Assembly (NCBI GenBank): GCA_046351095.1
Contig: JAXLZC010000001.1
Span: forward strand, 930,001-994,000
Length of the DNA: 64,000 nt
Origin: BQWY01 sp046351095
GTDB lineage: Bacteria > Nitrospirota > Nitrospiria > Nitrospirales > Nitrospiraceae
Reading direction: 5' to 3'
Both the position numbers and the translations under genes were made by a program. Below the pieces are notes generated by a model that was given only the letters and a program-made list of their open reading frames with translations, had not been told where the DNA came from and made no database searches. Positions 46,193 through 55,748 of this stretch are shown one piece after another. Every line of letters starts with the position of its first letter. The stretch's first letter is position 1.

Positions 46193-46999
46193 ATGACCGC
46201 CACACTGACTCCCGGCTCTCAGACGGAGCCCTCCAAACTGGCGATCGAGCACGTGGGGAAGTGGTACCAATCCGGTGCCCTGCACGTCCACGCGCTCGAC
46301 GATGTGTCCATTCGTATCGCCGAGGGGGAATTCCTCTGCCTGGTCGGACCGAGCGGATGTGGGAAGTCGACCCTGCTGAATATGATCGCCGGGCTCGAAC
46401 GCCCGGACTGCGGCGTCGTACGTGCCGACGGCAAGCCGGTCGATGGACCAAGCTCGCACCGCCTGATGCTCTTTCAAGAGTCGGCGCTGTTCCCCTGGCT
46501 GACCGTGTTGGACAACGTCCTCTTCGGACTCAACCTCTGCCCCGACATGACACCGAAAGAACGGATGGAAAAGGCCGAGTATTTTTTACAATTGGTGGGC
46601 CTGACACGATTCCTCCACGCCAATATTCACGAGTTGTCCGGAGGTATGAAACAACGTGTGGCATTGGCGCGCGCCCTCGCTCCCAATCCGGACGTGTTGC
46701 TGATGGACGAACCGTTCGGGGCGCTGGATGCACTCACACGCGAGCAACTGTACGGCGATCTCCAACGTATTTGGAGTCAGTACCGTAAGACCATCGTCTT
46801 CGTGACGCACAACGTGCGTGAGGCCGTCTGCTTGGGAGACCGCGTAATGCTGTTTTCGCCCAACCCCGGCCGTGTGCGGGAGACCTTTCAGATCGCCCTC
46901 CCCCGCCCGCGCGACATCAATAGCGTCGAACTCGCACGGTACGCCACGGACATCACCCGCGCACTGAAGGGGCACGTCGCGACAGAGGTGGCGGAATGA
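46193..46999 (+). CDS. ABC transporter ATPase (SsuB/TauB/NrtD class)
   Basis: 268 aa. Walker A is GPSGCGKST, the signature LSGGMKQRVALARAL and Walker B VLLMDEPFGALD. The Q-loop is in LFQESALFPWLTV. The length and motifs match ATPases of nitrate/sulfonate/taurine importers. Its stop overlaps the permease start (ATGA). Confidence 0.93.
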   Translation: MTATLTPGSQTEPSKLAIEHVGKWYQSGALHVHALDDVSIRIAEGEFLCLVGPSGCGKSTLLNMIAGLERPDCGVVRADGKPVDGPSSHRLMLFQESALFPWLTVLDNVLFGLNLCPDMTPKERMEKAEYFLQLVGLTRFLHANIHELSGGMKQRVALARALAPNPDVLLMDEPFGALDALTREQLYGDLQRIWSQYRKTIVFVTHNVREAVCLGDRVMLFSPNPGRVRETFQIALPRPRDINSVELARYATDITRALKGHVATEVAE

Positions 47000-47775
47000 T
47001 AGGGCGATGGCTGATATCCGGCGGCTTCTTTGTGTTTCTGCTGCTGCTCTGGCAAGACGCCGTGGAGGCGCGTCTCTGGTCTCCGCTGCTCCTCCCGGGG
47101 CCGGTGGATGTCGGACGGTATCTCCTCGCCGCCATACAGGACGGCAGCCTCGTCGACGCCACACTGGTGACCCTCCGTCGATTGGTGGTGGGGTACGGCA
47201 TCGGACTGGTGTTCGGCATCCCGCTCGGGCTCGTAACGGCGGCGTCGCTGTGGTCGCAATCCACAATCGGCCTCCTGGCCCTCGGCCTGCAAACCCTGCC
47301 GAGCGTCTGCTGGGTGCCGTTATCGCTCTTGTGGTTCGGACAAAACGAGTCGGCCATGTTGTTTGTGGTCGTCATGGGAACGCTGTGGTCGCTGATCCTC
47401 GCGACCGATACCGGCGTGCGCACCATTCCACCACTCTATCTCCACGCAGCGCGCAGCCTCGGCTCCAGAGGCCTGCATCTGTGGACCCACGTCGTCCTGC
47501 CGGCGTCGCTGCCATTTTTGTTGAGCGGGATGAAACAAGGATGGGCCTTCGCGTGGCGCTCGTTGATGGCCGCAGAAATTTTTGTGACCATCCTGACCGG
47601 ATTCGGTTTGGGACACCTTCTGCACTACGGGCGAGAACTCCACGCCATGGATCAGGTGATCGGCATCATGCTGATGATCGTGGTGATCGGCCTCGCCGTG
47701 GACAAGATTGTCTTCGCGCCGTTGGAACGTTTTTTACAACGCCGCTGGGGCACGCAACGTCGCGAATCGTTCTAA
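46996..47775 (+). CDS. ABC transporter permease (SsuC/TauC/NrtB class)
   Basis: 259 aa with about six membrane helices. The cytoplasmic EAA-type motif is visible as SLGSRGLHLWTHVVLPASLP, which docks the ATPase. It completes the transporter encoded by 45202-47775. A 280-base gap with no supported gene follows before chrA. Confidence 0.92.
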   Translation: MIGRWLISGGFFVFLLLLWQDAVEARLWSPLLLPGPVDVGRYLLAAIQDGSLVDATLVTLRRLVVGYGIGLVFGIPLGLVTAASLWSQSTIGLLALGLQTLPSVCWVPLSLLWFGQNESAMLFVVVMGTLWSLILATDTGVRTIPPLYLHAARSLGSRGLHLWTHVVLPASLPFLLSGMKQGWAFAWRSLMAAEIFVTILTGFGLGHLLHYGRELHAMDQVIGIMLMIVVIGLAVDKIVFAPLERFLQRRWGTQRRESF

Positions 47776-48055
47776 GGGGAAGGTGGACCCAGCGTTCTAC
47801 GTTCGTCGATGTCGACAATTTGTGAGAAGGGAGCCGCCGACGCGGCGCATGCGCGGCGTCGGCTTGACTCGACGCGAGTACAGACATACCAAGCTGGAAC
47901 GGCCATTCGATCAGCGCCGAACGCGTCCTCATCCCTACGTGAGGAAACTCGCACTCGGTGAAGACCCGCGCGACAGCGCCCGCCGACGGCACGTGCGCAC
48001 CAATGCCGCGACGTCGTTGCGGGCGCGGCCCGCGCCGTGATACAGCAGACACCGC

Positions 48056-49435
48056 ATGTCGACCTCCGCTCCCGCCGATGAGGCCCGCGCCTCCTCCACA
48101 CACACCGCGCTTCCGGCACCGACGCCGATCTCGCTGATCGACGCCTTCTGGTTTTGGCTCAAACTCGGCTTCATCAGTTTCGGCGGGCCGACCGGCCAGA
48201 TCGCGATTATGCACGAGGAATTGGTCATCCGCCGCCGCTGGATTTCCGAACAGCGGTTTCTGCACGCCTTGAACTACTGCACGGTGCTGCCGGGCCCGGA
48301 GGCGCAACAACTCGCAACCTACATCGGCTGGCTTCTACATCGCACGCTTGGCGGGCTCGTCGCCGGCGGACTCTTCGTCTTGCCGTCGCTCGTCATCCTG
48401 ATCGCCCTCTCGTGGATCTATATGGCGTACGGGTCTGTGCCCGTCTTCGCCGGCATCTTCAACGGGATCAAACCGGCGGTGACGGCCATCGTCCTGTTCG
48501 CCGCCTTCCGTATCGGCAGCAAAGCACTAAAAAACGCCTGGCTCTGGAGCATAGCCGCAGCCGCGTTTCTCGGCATCGCCGTCGCCGACCTCCCCTTCCC
48601 ACTGATCGTGGCGGCGGCCGCAGCCATCGGCGCACTCGGAGGGAGAATCCGTCCCGATGTGTTCCGCGTCGGAGGCGGCCATGGCGGCAAACACCAGCGC
48701 GTTGGCACGGCCATCATCGACGACGATACGCCGATTCCTGCGCATGCGCGATGGTCGTGGCCGGTCTTTCTTCGTCAAGCCGCAGCCAGCGGCGCACTGT
48801 GGACCGCCTCGCTCAGCGGCATCTGGGCGGCATTCGGATGGACACATCCACTGACGCAAATGGGATGGTTCTTTACGAAGGCCGCGCTACTCACCTTCGG
48901 CGGCGCCTACGCCGTGTTGCCCTACGTCTATCAAGGCGCAGTCGAACACTATCAATGGCTGACGCCGTTGCAAATGATCGACGGGCTGGCGCTCGGCGAG
49001 ACCACACCCGGTCCGCTCATTATGGTCGTCACGTTCGTCGGATTCGTCGGCGGCTGGACCGTGGCGCCGTTCGGATCCGAATCCGTCGGCCTTGCCGGGA
49101 TCGTCGCCGCAACACGCGTCACGTTTTTTACGTTTTTGCCGTCGTTCGTGTTTATTCTCGTCGGCGGCCCCTGGGTGGAATCGACGCGCGACAATACCAC
49201 CTTCACCGCTCCGTTGACGGCGATCACCGCAGCCGTCGTCGGCGTGATCCTCAACCTTGCGCTGTTTTTTGCGTACCACGTCTTCTGGCCGAACGGCTTC
49301 GACGGCGGGTTCGCCTGGCAGGCGACGCTCATCGGCCTCGGCGCGTTCGCCGCGCTCCAGTACGGCCAAATCTCGATCATCCGTGTCGTGCTGGCCTGCG
49401 CAGCGATTGGAGCTATGCGCAGTCTGCTGTCGTAG
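48056..49435 (+). CDS. chrA: Chromate transporter-family protein (two CHR domains)
   Basis: 459 aa. Two CHR halves are visible: FWLKLGFISFGGPTGQIAIM (about 33-52) and FFTKAALLTFGGAYAVLPYV. About ten membrane helices. Long-chain CHR proteins export chromate, or may move sulfate or other oxyanions. Its place between two anion-uptake modules suggests a role in the same ion budget, but the substrate is not proven by sequence. Confidence 0.9.
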   Translation: MSTSAPADEARASSTHTALPAPTPISLIDAFWFWLKLGFISFGGPTGQIAIMHEELVIRRRWISEQRFLHALNYCTVLPGPEAQQLATYIGWLLHRTLGGLVAGGLFVLPSLVILIALSWIYMAYGSVPVFAGIFNGIKPAVTAIVLFAAFRIGSKALKNAWLWSIAAAAFLGIAVADLPFPLIVAAAAAIGALGGRIRPDVFRVGGGHGGKHQRVGTAIIDDDTPIPAHARWSWPVFLRQAAASGALWTASLSGIWAAFGWTHPLTQMGWFFTKAALLTFGGAYAVLPYVYQGAVEHYQWLTPLQMIDGLALGETTPGPLIMVVTFVGFVGGWTVAPFGSESVGLAGIVAATRVTFFTFLPSFVFILVGGPWVESTRDNTTFTAPLTAITAAVVGVILNLALFFAYHVFWPNGFDGGFAWQATLIGLGAFAALQYGQISIIRVVLACAAIGAMRSLLS

Positions 49436-49457
49436 GCTAGCGAAGAGTAAACAACCG

Positions 49458-50582
49458 CTAACGGCGGACGAGATGCACGGCGCCGGCCTTGATCGACGCG
49501 CGTACGGGCGTCCCAGGTTGGAGTTGCAATTCGATCAAGGCGGAGCGCGTAACCATCGCCACGAGCGGAAACCCGCAATCGACGACAACACGCGCCATCG
49601 CACCCGCCGACTGCACCTGCGTCACCAACCCCGCGACGTGATTGCGTGCACTCGTGACGCCGGGGCCGTGCGGCTGAATCGTCACATCTTCAGCACGAAC
49701 ACAGACAAAGACATCCGTCCCAACCGGCTCGGTCGACACCGCCGTGAGTCGTTGCACGACGCGTGCTGTGTCCGGCGCGACGGCATCATCCGCTGTTTTC
49801 ATCACCTCAACCGTCGCCAACCCCTCGGACGCATCGACGACCCGCCCAGGCACGACGGTCTCGACACCAACCACATGCGCCACTTCCTGATTCACCGGCT
49901 TGACGAAGACGGATTGTGGACTGCCCTGTTGCACGACACGCCCATGGTTCATCACCACCAACACATCGCCCAGCGCCAAGGCCTCCGCCCAGTCGTGCGT
50001 GACAACCACCGCCGGAATCGCCAACTGCCGCAACAGCCGCCGCAACTCGCCTTGTAACGACGCGCGTACCGGCGCATCCAACGCAGACAACGGTTCATCC
50101 AACAGAAGCAACTTGGGACGCCGCGCGACGGCACGCGCAAGCCCGACGCGCTGCTGTTGCCCACCTGAGAGCGCTGCCGGCTTTCGCTCACCCAAACCTT
50201 GCAACTGAAACAGGTCGAGGAGTTCGGCAACACGTCGGGCGCGCTCAGCGGATGGTCCAGTCAATCCATAGGCAATATTCTCGTGCACGGAGAGATGCGG
50301 GAACAGCGCATAGTCCTGCGCGAGGTAGCCGATACCGCGGCGCTGCGGAGGCAAAAAGTGGCCCTGCGCCGCATCGGACCAGACCTCATCGCCGAATCGG
50401 ATTGTGCCGCGATCCGGTGTGGTTAATCCGGCAAGACTCCGGAGGATCGTGGTTTTCCCCGATCCGGACGGGCCGAAGAGAATTAAGGTCTGCGGCGGAT
50501 CGAGCGGGAGCGCGAAGTCAGCAGCCACCTGCATCCCACCAGGATACTGTGTCTCGCAGGCGACGATCAGCGAGGTTGCCAT
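49458..50582 (-). CDS. modC: Molybdate/tungstate ABC transporter ATPase
   Basis: 374 aa. Walker A GPSGSGKTT, signature LSGGQQQRVGLARAV and Walker B LLLLDEPLSALD; the C-terminal third has two TOBE-type oxyanion-binding domains (about 255-372). The start at 50582 overlaps modB by 16 bases. ModC drives import of molybdate needed for Moco enzymes such as nitrate reductase or nitrite oxidoreductase. Confidence 0.92.
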   Translation of the reverse strand: MATSLIVACETQYPGGMQVAADFALPLDPPQTLILFGPSGSGKTTILRSLAGLTTPDRGTIRFGDEVWSDAAQGHFLPPQRRGIGYLAQDYALFPHLSVHENIAYGLTGPSAERARRVAELLDLFQLQGLGERKPAALSGGQQQRVGLARAVARRPKLLLLDEPLSALDAPVRASLQGELRRLLRQLAIPAVVVTHDWAEALALGDVLVVMNHGRVVQQGSPQSVFVKPVNQEVAHVVGVETVVPGRVVDASEGLATVEVMKTADDAVAPDTARVVQRLTAVSTEPVGTDVFVCVRAEDVTIQPHGPGVTSARNHVAGLVTQVQSAGAMARVVVDCGFPLVAMVTRSALIELQLQPGTPVRASIKAGAVHLVRR

Positions 50583-51241
50583 GTCACCTGTCGTCGCCGA
50601 TTCAGCGCATAGACGATCAGCAGCACGGCATAACACAAGACGAGCAACACGGCGGCCGTCTCGCCGGCGGCTGTGTAATTGAGCGCCTGCACTTGATCGT
50701 AGATGTCGATCGAGACCGTGCGTGTGACGCCCTCGATATTGCCGCCGACCATCAGCACCACACCGAACTCCCCGAGCGTATGCGCGAAGCTCAGCACAAA
50801 CCCTGAGACGACCCCGGCCGTCGAGAGTGGAAGGATCACTCGCCAAAACGTGCTGAGCCGCGAGCGCCCCAACGTCCACGACGCTTCGATCAGTTTTCGG
50901 TCGATTTGATCGAATGCGGCGGTAAACGGCTGCACCGCAAACGGCAGGCTATACAGCACGGACGCGATGAGCAGACCCGGAAACGTAAACGGCAAGGGAT
51001 GGCCGACGAGTGTCGTGTACAGCCGGCCGACCGAACTATGCGGGCCGATCGCCACAAGGATATAAAACCCTAACACCGTCGGCGGCAACACAATCGGCAG
51101 CGCCACGATGGACTCGACGAGAAACGTCCAGCGTCGCCGCGCGAAGCTGATCCAATAGGCGATCGGCAATCCAACCGCGAGCAGCAGGACCGCCGTCAGC
51201 AGCGCCAACTGCATCGTAAGCCACAGCGCCGACCAATTCAT
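50567..51241 (-). CDS. modB: Molybdate ABC transporter permease
   Basis: 224 aa from 51241; the longer open frame upstream has no membrane or motif support. About five to six helices, with the EAA-like loop LIEASWTLGRSRLSTFWRVI and HTLGEFGVVLMVGGNI, typical of ModB. It lies downstream of the small lipoprotein and modA. Confidence 0.93.
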   Translation of the reverse strand: MNWSALWLTMQLALLTAVLLLAVGLPIAYWISFARRRWTFLVESIVALPIVLPPTVLGFYILVAIGPHSSVGRLYTTLVGHPLPFTFPGLLIASVLYSLPFAVQPFTAAFDQIDRKLIEASWTLGRSRLSTFWRVILPLSTAGVVSGFVLSFAHTLGEFGVVLMVGGNIEGVTRTVSIDIYDQVQALNYTAAGETAAVLLVLCYAVLLIVYALNRRRQVTWQPR

Positions 51242-51354
51242 CCGTCCGATTGCCTCTTCATCACACTCGCAGCAAACGAGTTCACGTCCCTTATGCCCCT
51301 GGACTTCACAACTCGCACATGGGGAGAGGCCTGCCGATTCGAAGCGCGCCTTCA

Positions 51355-51669
51355 CTACCGACACTCGAACCCAATACCCCAACGGGGACTCACCCCATCG
51401 CTTTCCATCCCCTCGGTCGACGATCCCGCGCCGTACGAGCGAACCGGCCCTTCGCGCACCACACGATGTCCAGCCGGACATTTGCGTTCGATCAATTGCA
51501 GCGCGTCACGACGATACGGCGACCCCATCGGACCGCCTCGCTCCTCTTTATAGAGATACGTCGCGACGCCGTCCCGCGCATGTTCCTGTTCGAGCAACGC
51601 AGCTTGTGAGCAGCCGAAACTCACCAGGCCGCAAATCACCGCGACCTTAGCGAGGCTGCGTAAAACCAT
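51355..51669 (-). CDS. Small lipoprotein-like protein between modA and modB
   Basis: 104 aa. The N-terminus is a signal peptide ending at VSFGCSQ (Cys20, weak lipobox). The ATG lies inside the last codons of modA, an overlap of 23 bases. The C-terminal part has CPAGH and GIGFECR, suggesting one disulfide. No family is assigned. Its position implies coupling to molybdate uptake. Confidence 0.6.
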   Translation of the reverse strand: MVLRSLAKVAVICGLVSFGCSQAALLEQEHARDGVATYLYKEERGGPMGSPYRRDALQLIERKCPAGHRVVREGPVRSYGAGSSTEGMESDGVSPRWGIGFECR

Positions 51670-52456
51670 ATCGCGCCATCACCTCCTGCCCTGCCGCACT
51701 TTGGAGAAACATCAGAAATTTTTTGGCCGCGTCCTGCTTCTTCGATTGCGCCACAATCGCCGCGCCCTGTTCGAGGGGCGCATGCAATTCGGCGGGGATC
51801 GTCCAACTCGTCCCCTGCGCCTGCATGGCGGGAGCCAACGACAACGCGATGATCCCGATGTCCGCCGCGCCCGACTCGACGAACTGCGCCGCTTGCGAAA
51901 TATTTTCGCCGAGCACCAATTTCTCTCGGACGGTCTCCGCCACACCTGCCGTCTCCATGGCCGCCACCGCGGCGCGCCCATACGGCGCATGTTTGGGATT
52001 GGCGATGGCAATTTTTTTAATGCGCGGATCGCGCAACACGTCCAACCCCATCGACACATCCCAGGGCGCCTGCTTCGACGTCCACAATACGATCCGCCCG
52101 ACCGCATAGCGATAGAGCGAACCAGGCACGGTCAACCCCGCCTCCTCCAACCTTTTCGGATAACCGATATCCGCCGAAAAATAGAGATCGAACGGCGCGC
52201 CGTTCCCGATTTGCGCATAAAAATTTCCGGAAGAGCCGAGCGTCAAGGCAACGTGCTCGCCCGACTGCCGTTCGTACAGCGCAATGATTTCCTTAAATGC
52301 AAAGTTCAGATCCGAGGCCGCGGCAATGGTCAGTGGCGCATCCGCCGCATGGGCGGCATCGCCAGACACCCAGCTACACATCAAGGCGACCGTCAGAACG
52401 GCCGACACAAACCCTGTCGATATCTGTCGCATCGTCGATCGGAGTCGCAGGCGCAT
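51647..52456 (-). CDS. modA: Molybdate-binding protein
   Basis: The start at 52456 has AAAGG 8 bases upstream; a GTG at 52465 is the alternative. The 269-aa protein has a signal peptide to about 28, then the ModA sequence LTIAAASDLNFAFKEI, GSSGNFYAQIGNGAPFDLYF and GAADIGIIALSLA. Residues Ser and Tyr of these loops normally hold the oxyanion. It sits with modB and modC in the usual order. Confidence 0.92.
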   Translation of the reverse strand: MRLRLRSTMRQISTGFVSAVLTVALMCSWVSGDAAHAADAPLTIAAASDLNFAFKEIIALYERQSGEHVALTLGSSGNFYAQIGNGAPFDLYFSADIGYPKRLEEAGLTVPGSLYRYAVGRIVLWTSKQAPWDVSMGLDVLRDPRIKKIAIANPKHAPYGRAAVAAMETAGVAETVREKLVLGENISQAAQFVESGAADIGIIALSLAPAMQAQGTSWTIPAELHAPLEQGAAIVAQSKKQDAAKKFLMFLQSAAGQEVMARYGFTQPR

Positions 52457-52467
52457 CGGCGTCACCT

Positions 52468-54198
52468 TTAGAAGAAAATTTGGTAATTCACACGGATCGC
52501 ATTTTCGATCAACGTCCCGGAGCGCCCGTCCAACGGAACGGATCCGGAGGGAAACACCGACCCCACCGCCGGTAACGGCGCACTGCGTCCGATAGCGAAG
52601 CCGCCTTGCCCCATGGCGATGTTACTGTAGGTCACCATGATTTGATGGTCGTAGATACCGCCGAGGAACCAATTGAGCGACACATCGACTTCTTTAATGA
52701 GGTCGGCCGCAGAACGTGTATCCGGATCCCACCAGGCATACCGCGCCGCCAGTTCCAGTTTACGGGGAATCAAGTAATACCCTGACTGCACGTACCAGCC
52801 GGTCGTGTTGCCGAACTGCCCGGGCGCCGACGCCGTGCAGGCGCCGCCGACGCTCGCCGTCTGTAGGCAGGGTAAGCCCTGCGTATGACGCGTGACGGTG
52901 CGGAACCAATATTCCGCCTGCAACGAGAAGCCTCGATACTTAAACGCCGCATCCACCGTCCAGGTCGAGAAATCGACGATGCCCTGCCCCAACAAACGCC
53001 CGTTGCCCAATGCGGCCAAGGCACGCCGGACGTTTAGATTGCCCAAATCGATACCGACGAAGGCGTTATTGCTGCTCGTGTCGATGCTGGGGTTGTACGC
53101 ATACCCTCCGCCGACGACCAATTGCGGCGTTTCAGAATAGGCCAAGTCGCCCTCGCCGTACCCCGCTCGCCCTAAGATATTCGCCTGCAGGCGCGCCACG
53201 TACATCAATTCATTCACATTGCCACGCAAATTGGCGTTCAGGTTGCGTGTGTTGACGGGACATCCGGCAGGAGAGGGAAAAGGATTGCCCCCGGTGGCGC
53301 CACCGGGACATCCGACGGTCGCCTCTTCGCTGGTGAACTGTGCAAAACGATTCACCAACGGCCCGACACCGTTGAAGACCCCGAAATAATAATTGACCGG
53401 ATAGATCTCCTCGTCGTTCATGACCGTGATACCGATATCGCGACGATTGATCCCGCTGGCGGTGAAGGCGTCCATCGCCAACGCACGATTGGCAAATTGC
53501 ATCGCGGCGGTCGAGTTGATCTGCGAACGATTGAAGTAGACTTTGTATTGCCCGACTTGCACGTTGGCCCAGGGAATATGCGTACTGGTAACGTTCATGT
53601 CCAGCATGGACAGGGCGCCGGGCGCCTGCGCGTTCTCGGACGTCTCTCCGGCTAGCTGGATGTAATACTTAAAATCCGGATTAAAGAGGTGCCCCATCAG
53701 GTACACGCGGGCCGTGCGAAGGTTAAACGTCGAAGCCTGGTCGATCGAACGCGCCGCGCGATAGTCGCCGAATACGCCCAACAGCTCGGGAAAATTTTTG
53801 GAGTCGCCCGACTCGCGCCAAGCATCGTTGCGATACCGCTGCGTGAACCGCGCCGCAAACCGCGCCCGAATCTTCAGAAAAAACGCATTGTCGTTCATCG
53901 AGAAGTTGAAGCCACGGTCGTACCAGGCCTTAAAACTGGGCTGCAGCAGGTTGGCCCGCTCCTGCGACTCACGCACGACACGGTCGTATTCCTCCTGCGT
54001 GATGCTGCCCTGCCGCACCGCGCGTTGCAGCAGCAGCTTCGTCGCAGGGTCCATACTTTCCACAAACACATACCGCCCGTCTTTTTCGACGAGCCGCCCG
54101 GTGTCCGCAGCAGACGCCGACGCACTCGAGCCTACCAATGCCGTACCGACCAGCGCGATCAAGGTCGCGCACCGAAGGAACCATGCACCTGCACTCAT
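52468..54198 (-). CDS. Phosphate-selective porin-like outer-membrane protein, second copy
   Basis: 576 aa. Signal peptide about 1-31, ending SASAADTG, then GRLVEKDGRYVFVESMDP, matching the start of the first porin. The 16-strand-type barrel ends in Phe (VNYQIFF). A Gly/Pro/Cys-rich loop around 305-325 (CPGGATGGNPFPSPAGCP) may be a surface loop with a disulfide. The start overlaps the upstream lipoprotein stop (ATGA). modA follows it 12 bases later. Confidence 0.86.
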   Translation of the reverse strand: MSAGAWFLRCATLIALVGTALVGSSASASAADTGRLVEKDGRYVFVESMDPATKLLLQRAVRQGSITQEEYDRVVRESQERANLLQPSFKAWYDRGFNFSMNDNAFFLKIRARFAARFTQRYRNDAWRESGDSKNFPELLGVFGDYRAARSIDQASTFNLRTARVYLMGHLFNPDFKYYIQLAGETSENAQAPGALSMLDMNVTSTHIPWANVQVGQYKVYFNRSQINSTAAMQFANRALAMDAFTASGINRRDIGITVMNDEEIYPVNYYFGVFNGVGPLVNRFAQFTSEEATVGCPGGATGGNPFPSPAGCPVNTRNLNANLRGNVNELMYVARLQANILGRAGYGEGDLAYSETPQLVVGGGYAYNPSIDTSSNNAFVGIDLGNLNVRRALAALGNGRLLGQGIVDFSTWTVDAAFKYRGFSLQAEYWFRTVTRHTQGLPCLQTASVGGACTASAPGQFGNTTGWYVQSGYYLIPRKLELAARYAWWDPDTRSAADLIKEVDVSLNWFLGGIYDHQIMVTYSNIAMGQGGFAIGRSAPLPAVGSVFPSGSVPLDGRSGTLIENAIRVNYQIFF

Positions 54199-54851
54199 CG
54201 TACGATCCCCGCTTTCATCGCATCGCGATACAACACCGCCCGCTGGTTCGTCTCGGGCTCGGTGACAAACACTTGGCCCGGCTCGAAGTAGAGGAGATAG
54301 GTTTTCGGCGGCAACGGCGGCGTCGGATAGTTGTAGTCGTAGGGATCGGTGGAGCGCAGCGGCTGTTGGGTATGAAAATGTTCGATGCGCAAGAGGAAAA
54401 ACTCACCGCGCACCGCCGCCCACCCGGACGTCACGTCGCGTGCAGCATGCGGGTTGTAGCCTGGCGCATGCAGCGCAAAGGCGACACGCTCTTCCGGTTT
54501 CGCCCTCGCCAAGGCAGCCGCAAGTCGCGGCGCCAACAGCTCGATCTCGTCGTCTCGGAACAGAACATTAGGCGGCGTTTCCTCCGCATACCAGCGCAAC
54601 GGAAGACGCTGCTCCTCTCGCAACGAATAACCTTTCAGCACGGAGGCGAGGTCCTGGTCAGCCAAGGCCGCCGGATGGGTGTATCGCTGCGCACCGACCT
54701 CGCGCTGGAGTGTAACGACGACACGCGCATCCTCATGAACGACGGCGGTGGGCGACGGCAACCGTGCACATCCGCTCGTCGACACGAGACCGACGAGACA
54801 GCACCACGCACCGAGTGCATAGAGCTGTTCCCGCAACTGTCCGTGTCTCAC
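54195..54851 (-). CDS. Lipoprotein, paralogue of the one at 44318
   Basis: I start it at GTG 54851 because earlier Mets would overlap the upstream gene and precede the signal peptide. The signal runs to SGC with a lipobox-like TSGC. The body shares HPAALADQDLASVLKGY, FRDDEIELLAP and SGWAAVRGEFFL with the first lipoprotein. The C-terminus has the distinct PYDYNYPTPPLPPKTYLLYF stretch, and ends VLYRDAMKAGIVR. It is placed between a ModA-like protein and the second porin. Confidence 0.7.
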   Translation of the reverse strand: MRHGQLREQLYALGAWCCLVGLVSTSGCARLPSPTAVVHEDARVVVTLQREVGAQRYTHPAALADQDLASVLKGYSLREEQRLPLRWYAEETPPNVLFRDDEIELLAPRLAAALARAKPEERVAFALHAPGYNPHAARDVTSGWAAVRGEFFLLRIEHFHTQQPLRSTDPYDYNYPTPPLPPKTYLLYFEPGQVFVTEPETNQRAVLYRDAMKAGIVR

Positions 54852-54882
54852 AGCGTCTCTTTCGCGTTGTGTATCCACTCTG

Positions 54883-55737
54883 TTATTTCCCCACTCCCAC
54901 ATACCCCAACCGCTCCACGATGCGGCGCGCATCCGGCGTCTGCGTAAAGGTCAAAAACCGCTCGGCAAGCGCTCGATCCGGACAAGCATGGAGCATCGCA
55001 ATCGAATGGACGATCGGCCGATCGGTCGCCGGTGGGGCCACCGCCGCGACTCGCACCCGTTCGCGATGACGGTACGCATCCGGGCCGACGACGATTCCCA
55101 CATCGGCCTGTCCGCTCAAGAGGTGGTCCAAGACACCGCCCACGTCGGGCGACACGTCGAGTCGAGCGGCCTGCGCATCGACCGCTCCTGCAGCACCCAA
55201 CAGACGTCTGGTCCGCTGTCCGACTGTCGTTAATTCGGGATCGGCCACGGCAATACGCCATGCGCCGTTACGCACGAGCGCGTCGAACGACGCTGGCGCA
55301 TCGACCAACGATTCCGGCACGATCATCACGAGCGGCACCGCCGCATAGGGACGTCGTGTACCGGGCAGCACGTACGCCTTCTGCTCCAAACGCGTGATCA
55401 GCTCATCCCCGCCCGGCGCAACAAGATGGATCGGACCCGTCGGCATCGCCCATCCATCGATGGGACGGTTTTCGATCCCGGCGATGGTGCGCCGAAGTTC
55501 CAACCCCGAGTTCAGCACGACCTGTACGGCCACACCAGGATGCGCGGCTTCGAAGGCAGCGCCTAATGCGGCGATCGGTTCCGCAACACTCGGCGAGGCC
55601 GCGATCACCAGCGATTCGACGGCCTGCGCTGCCATCGACTTGAACGACGCAATACACAGACACACGGCAACCGCCATCGACCACATACAAACCCGCAGCG
55701 CGCGTAGACGCCTGTTCCAATTGGTGAGCACTTCCAT
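54883..55737 (-). CDS. ModA-like periplasmic binding protein, divergent
   Basis: 284 aa. Signal peptide to about 36 (KSMAAQAVE). The type-II binding-protein fold is shown by LVIAASPSVAEPIAALGAAF, ELRRTIAGIENRPIDGWAMP and a C-terminal GQADVGIVVGPDA. The Ser of the oxyanion-binding SSG/SLS loop is replaced by SPSV, so the ligand may differ from molybdate. It sits 11 bases downstream of the regulator stop and so is probably co-transcribed. Confidence 0.82.
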   Translation of the reverse strand: MEVLTNWNRRLRALRVCMWSMAVAVCLCIASFKSMAAQAVESLVIAASPSVAEPIAALGAAFEAAHPGVAVQVVLNSGLELRRTIAGIENRPIDGWAMPTGPIHLVAPGGDELITRLEQKAYVLPGTRRPYAAVPLVMIVPESLVDAPASFDALVRNGAWRIAVADPELTTVGQRTRRLLGAAGAVDAQAARLDVSPDVGGVLDHLLSGQADVGIVVGPDAYRHRERVRVAAVAPPATDRPIVHSIAMLHACPDRALAERFLTFTQTPDARRIVERLGYVGVGK

Positions 55738-55748
55738 CGCAGATCCGT

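Noticed and set aside
47776..48055. Small genes between the permease and chrA
   Set aside because: Short frames exist on both strands, but none has a ribosome binding site or recognisable composition.
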